Assembly (NCBI RefSeq): GCF_000003815.2
Contig: NC_049984.1
Coordinates: 6,716,715-6,780,714 of the forward strand
Origin: Branchiostoma floridae
Lineage: Eukaryota; Chordata; Leptocardii; Amphioxiformes; Branchiostomatidae
DNA: 64,000 bases
Direction: 5' to 3'
Below are positions 1 to 10,990 of this stretch, in pieces. Position numbers and translations under genes: made by a program. Numbering within the stretch: position 1 is the stretch's first letter; every line of letters starts with the position of its first letter. Under the pieces are notes generated by a model. It worked only from the letters and a program-made list of their open reading frames with translations. It did no database searches and had not been told where the DNA came from.

Positions 1-650
1 GATCGCATCAACGCACTTCTACCAGCCTCCTCTCCACAGAGGAACCCATCAGACCATGGCTAACTCCGCGTTTGATCAAGGTTTTTCATTTTGGCCCTTC
101 GGCAATTAGTTCAACAGCAATTTTGAACCACGCAACACAGAAATGGCATTAGCGGCTAATGCCTACGGCATACAAAGGAGCGTCGGCTGGAAATCTCTCG
201 CCACATCCTGCCCAGTCGAGCAAACAATCACTCTCACCACTTAACCAACAACACGCTTCCTCACTGCTTCCACAGCAGAAAAATTGGGTTTTCATTTGGA
301 ATTTTTCTTATATTCAAATTTGAGCAAAAAATCATGCCACTTATAACCAACAACACGCTTCCTCATAGCTTAAACACCAGGAAAACTGGGTTCTGACTTT
401 GGAATTTTTATTTCAAATTTACAGCCACAGCCCTGACGGATTAAGCTGGTGATAGTGACGGTCCATAAATTCTATCGATTTCTCTCATTTGGTGTCCCAA
501 TATTCACATCTACCCATTTGCAAATTAAAATTGGAAGGCCTAAATATGGGTTTGTCCCCATTGCCATTAATACTCGGCAGTATCACTTATATCAACACAC
601 AACTCACAATGAAAAAAAACAGATATTTACTCTGCCAAGGTGATAAATTG

Positions 651-687
651 TGTTTGTTTATTTGTTTGTTTGTTTGTTTGTTTGTTG
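651..687 (+). repeat. (TTTG)n microsatellite
   Basis: TTTG units run almost perfectly, with one TTTA unit near the start. Confidence 0.9.
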
Positions 688-2699
688 GCTGCATGGTTGA
701 TCTAAAATAGTAAATAAATATACTTTGGATAAATTTCAATGATAGTCACTTGTCACACACTCAGTTAACCATATAAGGTCCATAAGAGCATGTTTCAGAA
801 TGTACTTATATTTTGAGGTTTCTCTGATGATCACTGTACATTTATATACATAAAACAACATTGATTGAGACCCATACAAGATACATGGTTTCAGATTTCA
901 ATCAGCTAAGATGACAACAGTGGGTCTTCTTCCCTGAATCTTCTGGGGTAGGTAAAAATAGAAACTTGCAAATTGTCTCAAATTGACACAGCCGTGATCA
1001 TATCAAGTGCTCTGTCTATCTTACACTTCTTGATTACAGTAATACATTTCAAGACGAGCAGACTACATAGTAAAAGACCAGAATCCTTCTTACTGCCTAC
1101 ATCTTGGCTCTCTTCCAGGTCACTGTCTGAAGACACAGACTCAAGAATGACACCTGGAATCAAGATTATAGGAAGGGTGGATCTCTACTCTTTTTTGGTA
1201 AGTTTTCAAGCTTAAGGTGCCTGAGGTGTTTGGTTCTCCTTAAACATGGTACCTCTGACTTAACGTTAAGTCCAAGAAGTTTCTTGGCAAAACTAGGTAT
1301 TCATTTTCACCTGAGTTGTGAGAGGAAACAGATGTAAAGTGCAATGATTGGAGCCTGTTAGGTGGTCAAACCCAGAACCTTGAGGTCGTAAATCATCCGT
1401 AACTATATTACCACCTTACCCCCTATTTCAGCTACTAATACTAATGTGCCAGTTTCCCGGGTAACTAACCTGAGGTTGTCAAAATTTGTTAGGAAGTTAA
1501 TCCTACACTGCTGAAGGCAAATAAGTACAATCTACTAATGCCTTCAGACTACTTATATCACTTCATATTTGCTGCCACCATCATTTTGAAGAAACCAATT
1601 TAAGAACACATCATTTTGTCCTTTCTCCTTTATATTTCGTCCCTTAATATTTTCGCCATTTCTAAAATGCTACAGACGATTGCGCTCATTTTCTTTATAT
1701 TTCTCAAGGTCAAAAACGGTTAAAGATGATTGGGAAAGAAGGACATGTCACAGTTAGGTTTCCTAACGTTTTCAAATACATTCTGCATCAAAAATACTAG
1801 AAGCTAAATTCACACTGGGCATGCAGAACTATGTGAATTGAAAATGTACAGTCCAAAATAAATGATGCTGATTACCAAACATCCAAATCTGCATACCATG
1901 GTATTTGACTCAAGTCCAAACGTCCAGGTTGCCAAAAACAAATTGCTGGGCAGTTATCATAACTGATGGACATCATTTACATGAGATTATGTGGCTAAAA
2001 CAGCTGACTACAACAAAGAATGCTGGCACAACGTTCTACGATTCAACTGACAGTGAAAAAGACAAACATGGACACTCCAAGAATGTAATCTTTCCATCGT
2101 TTGAAACATTGGCTTACCCTGATCCTTCTAGACAAGCTACCACAACCTGGAGAAGACATACTGATAAAGGCGAACAAGCAGCCAAACTTAAGACTGCAAC
2201 ATTTATATTTATAAGGCCTATCATTCCAAACACCAGACAAGGAGTTATCATCAATGTTATGATACAAACTAAAAAGGAAAAAACAAGCAGCAGCCACACT
2301 TTACAACTGATATACTGTCCATCACCAAGAATATAGGAATATCCCAACTTTCCTCGAACACTGAGGTGTTTTCCTGACAATGCCTTCAAGAAGGTATAAC
2401 GATCATCCATGTTAGGACACAAACTGATAGACTACCCTTTAAGACTGTAACTGTTACATCTCATTTAGAATGCAGGTATATCACAACCCTCCTAGGCTGA
2501 TAGTAGTTGTCCTTGCAACCAACAGGATAGGATGTAAGCATCAACGGGAACAAAGGAAGAACCCGTTCCACCAGCCACCCTGCAGTGCGGTTGCACAGGT
2601 TCGGATCCTCACAGATTGTCTTCTCATTTATCTTTACAGAGACGAATGGTTCCGGTTAGGCTGACCTTCAACTTAATTCTATTCCTCGCATCTTTATTA

Positions 2700-4010
2700 T
2701 CGCCCCGCCAAGACGCTGCATCCATCATTCCCACTCACGAGGAGGGAGAGAATCACCCCTCCCCATCCTTTTCCGAAAAAGCATCCTAGAAGAATTCGGG
2801 ATGCTCCTTCAGCGTACGTCTCAGCTCTTCCTGCCCTCTTAGTTCTGCACAGTTCGATCGGAATGGGAGCGCGATGCTTCCCAGCGGACACCCGGGCGCT
2901 GAGCACGCCTCCTGATGAATGTGCTTTAGAGCCTGCTCTTCCGCTAATTACCGAACTGCAGACAATATGGTTTGGCAAAATGTTACCTGCTGATTTATGG
3001 AGCAGGACTGGAGGAATTCCCCCAGCCTATTACTCTCCCCCTGCCCTGCAATGGGCTCCTTGTCAGGAAGAAGGATAAAGTGGCAATTCCCAAACTTGGC
3101 CTAATTAGCTTTTGATGAAACAGTCCGGGGAAGCAGCAGGACCGCATGCTCGCCCGATGCGCCGGTTTTCGATCTCGGGCGTCGTCCGATCGACAGCTCT
3201 GACCGGGCGGTGGGATCCTGTGTTCTTAGTTTGTCAGCGGCGCTGCCCCAATTCCCCGCCAATTAGCCCTGAGCACGGACAATACGGGATGAACAAATGC
3301 TCCTGACTAATGCTGATTTATTGCGTCTTTATCGACGACCCCGGCCGCAGCCGGCCCTCTCACCTCCTTAGCCGCTCTCAGATGTCCACTAACACCAGGC
3401 CGGATACAAACCATCTTCGGCCAATTAGGCGTAAGACGGTGCCACGCGGTGGTGAGTAGCCACGACTTATATTTTCCGTCCGACTCATCGCGTTTCATCA
3501 ACGTCAGAAAGGCAACGCTAACAGATACATTTCTGAATCTTCGTTCCTTGAAGACATAGCTTCAGCGATAAACGATTACCTAGTGCTTCTTTGCCATTGG
3601 TTTCTCTTTCCATGTGCCCCCCCCCCCTCTCCCCAATTCCCAAAGATGACCACCATTTTAACCGATAACAACCTAGGACAAAAGCAATAAAGGCCATAAC
3701 TTGCCTAATTAGCTCAAAGCATGGGACGTCAATTCGCATTTGGCTTCACGAGGCAAATTAGACGTGAAAAGGCCGGGGGATCGACCCTCGCGACGATTGT
3801 CCATGTTACCGACATCAATTAAGCCGCTTATGAGGTACGCTCTGCTGGAGAGGGCCTCCCTGCAAGTTCTAACGATCTCTACCTCCATCAGGTGAGCCCA
3901 ATCTCCTCCAGACCCCATCAATCTTCTCCCAGCAACGACTTTTATTTAATTTCGGAGCCGAAACGAATTCCGCTCGCAAGTTAAAAACCGGTCCTCCAGG
4001 AGGTAAGCTG
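2700..4010. promoter_or_regulatory. Candidate conserved non-coding block in intron 3
   Basis: This GC-richer island between AT-rich flanks carries repeated homeodomain-type cores. CCTAATTAGCT occurs twice (about 3100 and 3703), and CAATTAG/CTAATTA forms occur near 2944, 3259 and 3421. It is a shadow-ORF-rich stretch with no protein homology. The reading as an intronic enhancer is inferred from composition and motif density only. Confidence 0.35.
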
Positions 4011-5449
4011 ACCACGGAGAGGATTAACGATGCTGAAAATATCAATGGGAAAGCTTAGGACCAATGAGTTACGGTGTGGTGTGCTCAGACTGGACACCCA
4101 TGTACCCTGGAGTGGTACTGATGCAATGCTGTCATGAGTACATGACTGGTTTGTACCTTGCCTTAACAAGCAGGTGCATCTTTCTCCTCACCTGAGAATG
4201 TGTTTGCCATGTCACCTGGAAAGGATAGCACTACCTTAAAACACCAGAGGGGATGTTAACATTGTAGCCTGTAGGTAGGCAAATGTTGACAGAGTGGTAC
4301 TACTTGAGTGTTACCAAGAAAGGCTATACCTTGTACTGTACTTTCTTCACACCTGACTCATATTGTATTTAAAAAGTGTTAAACAGCTGATCAGATGCTG
4401 TACATTACACTTATGCAATGTTATCTGTATTTGTATCTATATGTGGTTATATTAATGTGTATCTATCTATCTATCGGATAGCAAGCCATCAAGGGAATGG
4501 AGAAGGATCCCAAGTACAAGAACAACAGAAAAAATGCCAAACTTTGCGACATATCCAACATCAACATTCTACATGATGGATTCTACTGTCGACGTCAACA
4601 GATGAGAAGGCAAACATCACATTTTTACATGACGTCTGCAATAGATCACAGATTTCTACTTTGTAGACATCAGCAAAACAATGTGGGGTGGTAACCAATA
4701 GAAACAGGGCTTCACTCAAATAAATGTAAGATTATCATCTGCTTCATCAGATGTGCTTAGTCTTCATCCCCATCACTCATTTTCATCCACAACTAATCCT
4801 CTACCAACAGATACAGCACTGTTGTGACCTTTGCATATTTACATTGCCGGGAATAAAACCTCACGAAATATCCCGTCCTTTCCTGCCGTCCCCTCTATCG
4901 CTAAATGACATGTTTGCTTACACTATCCTGCACCTGATACTCCCAACGAAGCCACCGACCTCTGACCTTGTGACATCATCACACTGTCACAGAGAGACTG
5001 GTTGGTGAAAAGCATCTTGTGGACTTCTTGTGGACAAACCAATTCAATTAGCTGGTTCATGGACTTTAGAAAAGACATGATGCTGAATTTGATATCAAAA
5101 TGAAAGTTGAGTCCAGTAGGTAATTCTGTACGAATGTTTTTGATTGAAAAAAATTGTTTGAGCAATTGAGAAGGGCATATATCTTTCCTGTTAACACTTG
5201 ATATCAAGAATTTTTCCAAAAAGTTTTTGATCATCTAGAGGGATGACAGGGAATAGCTCTGGAGCATTTCTTAAAACCAATCCACCCAAGTCTGACAAAA
5301 ATCTACAGTAGTGTAAATGAGAGCATGCGTACAAATGGCTATTAAAAGGTATGATTTCTGAAAACACGGGTCATATCCATACAATATAGGATTAGTTGAG
5401 TATCTACATGTATTTTTATCTACGTGTCACCTGCTTTGGTCTTGTTTCT

Positions 5450-6250
5450 TAAGAACTCTGGCTTCACTTTCAGACCGAGCAACTATTCGGAAAGGTCGCG
5501 TAACATGACATTTTCTATCCGGCATTACGTTTACCGCAACAAGCGGCTAACGCGGACTGACGTCGTGCTTCCACTCAACGTGCCACCTGCTCATTAACCC
5601 AACTCTGAATACCATGACTAATTGAACAAAAGGGACCTTCCAGCTAAGCAAAATGTCAGGAAGTTCATCTCTAAACAGACAGGGCTCCCCCCTCCCCTTG
5701 TAAAGTCGTGCCCTTGACCACACCACCCCGTCGACGTAACCACGTCGCTACAGAAGTCCCTGGTCATCGACGAAGAGATCCAATTATCCAGTCTCTTGAC
5801 GCAGGCAGCGGCAAATGAGCCGCAATCGTCTGTCACTCTTTCCCACTTAAGGCTCTCTCGCCGTCCCTTTCCTTACTCCACGAACCTTGTCTGTCCTCTT
5901 ACTGCGCTTTATAAAACCTGAAGTGCGCCCTTTGTCGGCGTCGTTGCCACCAAATTTTTGCAATTCAGCGATTCCTCTCTGCTCAGAATTGGACGTCTCC
6001 TCCCGGTGGCATTTAAAGGTCAATTCTATTTTTCGTTTCTCTTCTCAATTGATTTCATCAACGGACGCCTCACTTGAGGGACACACTTTAGTCTGTGAAA
6101 AGTCACCATCAACAAAAATGATTAGGCGGCTTCGCCTCCCTGAAACACTTTCCCCTTCCTCCCTCGCAAATTTACACAATTCTCACCTGGCTGTTATGGC
6201 AATTGCTTTCCTGTTGAAAAGTGCAATTTTTGTCTGATTTCTCTTTAGTA
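5450..6250. promoter_or_regulatory. Candidate conserved non-coding block in intron 3
   Basis: CpG-containing, moderately GC-rich sequence with CAATT cores (near 5795, 5960, 6022, 6046 and 6198), set between AT-rich stretches. There is no coding signal. Enhancer function is inferred only. Confidence 0.25.
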
Positions 6251-6539
6251 ATCCCCTTCGCTTGATTTCAGCAACGTTCACGGCATGTTTTCAGTTTATT
6301 CATGCTTACAAATGTTACATTTCTCGCACTGATTGTACATATTCAGAAAGTCGGAAGAAAAAAAATCACATTATCTCCATTGATTGACCAGATATGTACG
6401 ATGAGGTCCGGAAGGAAACAGGTAATAAAATTAGTCAACCTTCATCGACATATTTCAAAAATGTCACGTTTCCTGCACTGCTTGTTTTCAAGGCCAGGTA
6501 CTGATGCGCCCAGTCACTAAACATGAACCTTCATCATTC

Positions 6540-7110
6540 TGTTAAAAGGGCTTTCCGACATTTTCGTTTCAGGCTAGGACGAACTTACCAGTACCAAAAA
6601 CATTGTAAAACATCACTTTTCTTGTAAAAATCAGTCATTTTCACCAGAAATGCAGCTACGTTTGAAGGCCACCTACTCCTGCGTCCAGAACCAAACCTAA
6701 ACTTCCTGCGGAACTGCCTTCACCAGGCTTTAGTGAACTTTCTAAGACGAAAAAATGGTGAAAAAATTATCACGTATTCTATATAAAAATCTTAATCTTC
6801 CACCAGAAATGCTGCTCAGTCACCCAACCTACATGTACGTGGATGTCTTTATATCAGATATGAGTGAAATTAACAGTAGACCAAATTCATGTTGAAAAAT
6901 TTTCTTGGTAAAATTCAGGCATCAGAAATGCTGCTTCATTAAACCTAAATCTTTCTGGTTAAAACTGCTTTTTGGGTGTCCAATCATACCAGCCTAGGAA
7001 CAACATACATAGTACCAGTCAAAAAACTATCATGAAAATGTCCCACTTTCTTGGGAAAAATCCAGTATTTTTCACCAGCAGGATTTTTGGAATGCCGTTC
7101 ACCTCTCCCA
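6540..7110. repeat. Diverged tandem array, 4 units of about 120-160 bp
   Basis: The anchor CACCAGAAATGC(A/T)GCT or a variant lies at 6642, 6801, 6920 (CATCAG) and 7073 (CACCAGCA). Each is preceded by a CTTGTAAAAATC-like segment and followed at a distance by AACCTAAA-like and CAGTACCA-like segments. Confidence 0.65.
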
Positions 7111-8169
7111 AAATCTGTATGTACTTCCTCGAACGTCAGCTCTGCTACATTTAACCCCTAATCAACCACTTAATGTCCTGTGTTTAAAATCCTTGCTATT
7201 CTAGGACAGTACCGGTGGACTGCCTGCTCTGCTGCCTGCCTCACCTGTGGTTTTCTGGGAGATGATTTGCTAAATGCTGGAGTACAACATCTGGTCAACT
7301 ACCTAGATTATTATCTGGTTTACCTGCCCATTCTGGATAAAACACCTGGTACACTACCTGCACTATTGCCTGGTTTACCTGTTACATTCTGGGGTAGTAA
7401 ACCTGCACAAGGCTTGGAATATATTTCAGATTAGATCCTTATCGAAATAAACCTGGCCAACTTGAAGTTTGAATTGTGTTGAAAACAAAAACAATTGTTC
7501 ACCTTCCTATCTGTGTATTATCCAATGCCGGTATATACAAAAATGTGTTAAAAGCTAACATAGCTAACATAAGACCCTACTTCCTCAAATAAAAATTGTT
7601 CGCTAAAATGTTGTTTTTTTGGCTCTTAATTACTTTGAGTAAATCTAACAAGATAAATTCGGCATCTTGTGGACAGCTTAGACCCCTATGATGTCTACTA
7701 TAACAATTATAACCTTATGCTGGGCAGGAACAGAATGTAGATAGAACCAATTATCGTGCCAAATTCTGCATGTTGGCTAAAAGATCCATCATACAAATTG
7801 ATTGCAGTCACAAAGGAATGACAAAAATCATCTTCTCTCTTCAGCAACTGTTCTTTTGAAAAAATCTTCAAGCCAATCATGAGGCAACCGTGCTGCAGCA
7901 ATTCCCAAACAAAAGTTGTCAAATTTTCCCAAATTAGAGAATGTGTCTATCTTATTGGCCGTAAATGGGAAACCACACTTATAGTCTATGTTTTCCATCC
8001 AATTAATATGTCTGCCCACCTCCTATGTGAAGGTGTTGTGACACCAACTCCAATTGCTTGACTCCAAGGTCAGTCTTCTAACTTCTATCTTAATATATTT
8101 TGTTCTGCAAATGCAAGTGGACGTTTCCAGCTTTCACTTTAGTTGATTTTTTTTTCTTCAGTCCTCAAA

Positions 8170-8370
8170 TTAATCACAGTAAAACCATTCTCTACATACA
8201 TGTAAGGACCACCTGGCCAATGTGACCACCTTTTTGGTGGTCCCTTAAATTATCTTTTTCCCACTGACACAAACAACAACATTCCTGTCAGTAGTGTCTA
8301 CCTGTCCATATAGAACAGATTTTAGCAGTCACAGAGTGGTCTTTTTTGGTACATTTGGCTGTACGATGTA
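8170..8370. mobile_element. Decayed relative of the intron 1 MITE
   Basis: ACAGTAAAACCATTCTC on the left, GGACCACCTGG, an inner GGTGGTCCCTTAAATTATCT matching the intron 1 element, and a right end with GAGTGGTC...TGGCTGTA. The inverted repeats are heavily degraded. Confidence 0.4.
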
Positions 8371-8599
8371 AGGCAAGGTCTACCATATAAACAAGTACAG
8401 TTTCTACAGCTGGAATGTGATGTAGAACAATAAAACAACAGATATAGAAACTTTTGAAAGAGATGTTATATCCACAGTATTAAGCTAATGGTTGAACGAA
8501 AATTGGGCATAACTCTGAAATAGTTTGCTAAGCGACACAAATTCTGTATGACAAAGTAATCGAGTTTTCAGAATTTCAATTTGTATGGAAGCGCCAATT

Positions 8600-9320
8600 T
8601 GCAGACAAGAAAAACGGCCTCTTTAAGCATGCAAGTGGGGGTCCAGTTGAGTTTCCAGGTGACGTGCTTTCACCTGTAACTCCAACCCCTCCGGAAGTTT
8701 AGAATAGACAAATGAACTCAGTAATGGCTGGGCAAGCCTATCGCACACCCCACATTTCGTCCTAAGCCCTGCTCCCGACTCCAAAATGTCACCGTTTCTC
8801 CCAAATTTCATTTTTCAACGGCGGTTTTGCATAATGCTGATAGGGGCACACGTGAATGCCGCCTGGCACGGGCGGGAGCGTGGCATTGTGCAGAGCCGGG
8901 CCAGCCCCGTCTGACCCCAACCGCTTGTTATCACTGCCTTTGGACTTTCAAAATGTCAGCTCTTCGGTGCAATTTCATTTTTCACATGCTCCCCGTATCT
9001 CAATCTTTTGACATTTCAACATTAAGGACGAACGTCTCCCCACGCCATTAAAACGGCCGGCCTAACTAAAAATGACCATTTTGATTGCCAGGGATGATTT
9101 TTCCCCTGCTGTCAGCATTTGTTTTGTGCGAGAGGAGGCCTATCCGACATTTCCATACGTCTCTTAGCAAAGAAAATGATGCATCTGTGCCATCGTGGAC
9201 GGGTTTTGATATTCTGTTCATCCATGTAAAAGATGATGTCATTATGGGCTCTCTGCTCTTGTCTGAAAGTGCCCAAGGCGTTAGGCCAGGTCGGTAATGG
9301 GGGCTGACGTATCATCACAT
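8600..9320. promoter_or_regulatory. Candidate conserved non-coding block in intron 3
   Basis: A GC- and CpG-richer island with clustered AAAATGTCA/AAAATGACC-type and CCATTTT-type elements and no coding signal. Its composition resembles the other islands around this gene. Function inferred. Confidence 0.25.
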
Positions 9321-9947
9321 ATGCATCCTCCGGAATGTCAAACTCTAGTCCGGCACTTTGCGGAGGAATATCGCAAGTGATGCCGCAGATATAACTCTCT
9401 CGTGCAAAATGGCCGGCAGTAAATGCGTTTCAAATCCCAGCATTGATACCAAAGTTATTAAACTTTTACAGCCAACAAGATACATGGATACTTCATCTAA
9501 TTCCTTGTTCAGTACAAGAGTAGTGCTCTTATGGAAAGTAAAACCATCAAACACTGACCAGGATTATCAATAAGTTTATGTCTTAAGTTAGACAGAACAC
9601 TGGTATCTAACTTCAAGTCAAACAATGCAAAGCAGTACAAGGCTCCCCTATCCAACTAAGTGGCAAAGCCCAACACTTACAAGACTCCATAGTTCTGGAC
9701 CTGACTACTTTCAACATAGGCGCATACATGCCTGACAGTGTAAGGTCTCTACTTACAAAACATTTTTACACCTTGCCTTAGACTTTGAAGTCAGAACTGA
9801 CACAAGATGGTCAAGAATGCAACTCGCCTTTTGCTTTTCCTACCTGCTAAACATCCAGCATCAAAGTTAACTTCAAGTTCTAAATGGGTATTCCTAATAC
9901 CCAGACATAATCCCAACGAAATTATAGCAGAGCCACACCAAACATCC

Positions 9948-10735
9948 AATGGACCGATCCCGATCGAACGCATATCGAACAAATAGAACCAGGTAGAACC
10001 CCTTGTTCTATTTCGAACACCTCCGTCAAAAACAGCCCCAGTGGGACAGAAATGGCCAAAGAAAAATGCTATACTATTCTTTATTGAAGGTTACACCCAC
10101 CGAGTATTGTTGTTTTGGGAGGCAGAGCCACTGCATAGCATTACATTGTTGATTGGCTGAATGCACGTGTAAAGCAGGGTATGTATAAGACACGGGACTC
10201 TGCACTAGCAGTCTTTGTAGAAGGGTCCTATTAGCTGGCGTGTAGTACAAGCTCCCTCTCCACGAGTGCCAGAGCTTCTGTCTTCTCAAATTTGTTTTTA
10301 TCATGAGCATGCATGCAGCTCTTATGCATGCAACAAATGCAGCAGAAACCCTGTTACAGATTTATGTACCCTGGTCTCCACATGCAGGATCGCATGTCAG
10401 AAACCGGGCACTTCGGCCCACCAACAAGGTAATGCTATGGAGCGCCTATCGCTTTCGCTTTGTCTGAAATTATAACGCCCTTACCGCATCTGTATCAACC
10501 CAATTCTCAAACGACAGTACGCAGTGGATGTACCCCATAACAAAAAAGGCAGCGCAATTTTTTTCGGCCAGGTCTGAGAGGATTTCATGGCTCAAAAAAG
10601 CTAAACCGAAGTCAGTCGTCATTATCAGCTAAACAGCGGCAGCGGCCAGTTCTGTCCGACAAGCGGTGTTTTTGACGGAGGTGTTCGAAATAGAACATGA
10701 TCGAACAGGGGGCGGGGCTACGGGATCGGTCCATT
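9948..10735. mobile_element. Non-autonomous inverted-repeat DNA transposon (788 bp)
   Basis: The terminal inverted repeats are about 110 bp. The outermost AATGGACCGATCCCG at 9948 is mirrored exactly at 10721-10735, and an inner run reading GAACACCTCCGTCAAAAACA on the left (from about 10014) is mirrored at about 10668-10687. The arms then diverge but stay alignable to GGCC at 10057 and 10644. The roughly 590-bp core has no transposase. No clear target-site duplication is seen. It sits in intron 3 with its right end 109 bp from the exon 3 donor. Confidence 0.75.
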
Positions 10736-10844
10736 CTCCAAGACCTACTACACCATTTCAGCACTGCTTTATAGCAGACTTGCCAACTGTGGACACACAC
10801 CAGGACAAACAAACAAACAGATTAAAACAAACACACAAACTCAC
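10736..10844. other. Residual intron 3 between transposon and exon 3 donor
   Basis: Only about 100 bp separate the transposon from the splice donor. It includes an AAAC-rich simple stretch (10805-10840). Confidence 0.6.
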
Positions 10845-10990
10845 CTCCATTCGTTCTGCTTGCCGCCCTCCTTGATGTGAGCGACCAGCTGCAGTTTCTG
10901 CGTGTGCTTGTCCGTCTTACAGTGGAGCTGGAAGTTGGCCTTCAGCTGGGTACTGTAGTTACACAGGCGGCACTGGTACACGTCCCCCAC
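10845..10990 (-). CDS. ZFHX3/4: Coding exon 3 of the ZFHX gene: one C2H2 finger and the conserved AHIKEGGK segment
   Basis: It is 146 bp, encoding residues 974-1021 plus two bases of an Arg codon. The acceptor is GCCCCACAG|GTG (AG at 10992-10991) and the donor is TGGAG|GTGAGT (GT at 10844-10843). The finger has C980, C983, H996 and H1002 with [19 protein letters not shown] between and after them, then [14 protein letters not shown]. This matches the vertebrate ZFHX3/4 finger spliced directly after the degenerate CAVC finger. Splicing from exon 2 gives [13 protein letters not shown] with no loss of frame. The exon leaves phase 2. The next exon is off the left edge, more than 10.8 kb away. Confidence 0.95.

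Larger units (their letters stand above)
1..10844 (-). other. Intron 3 of the ZFHX gene (5' 10.8 kb, continues off the left edge)
   Basis: It starts with GTGAGT at 10844. There is no credible coding exon in it, and no cysteine-paired finger frame. 1-2600 is AT-rich with a (TTTG)n run. 2.7-4.0, 5.45-6.25 and 8.6-9.3 kb are richer in GC, CpG and AATTA-type motifs. 4.1-5.4 kb is AT-rich with a (TATC)4 run near 4460. 6.54-7.1 kb is a tandem array. 7.18-7.42 kb is a degenerate CTGG/ACCTG-rich stretch. 8.17-8.37 kb holds a decayed relative of the intron 1 MITE. 9.95-10.74 kb is an inverted-repeat transposon. Confidence 0.75.
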
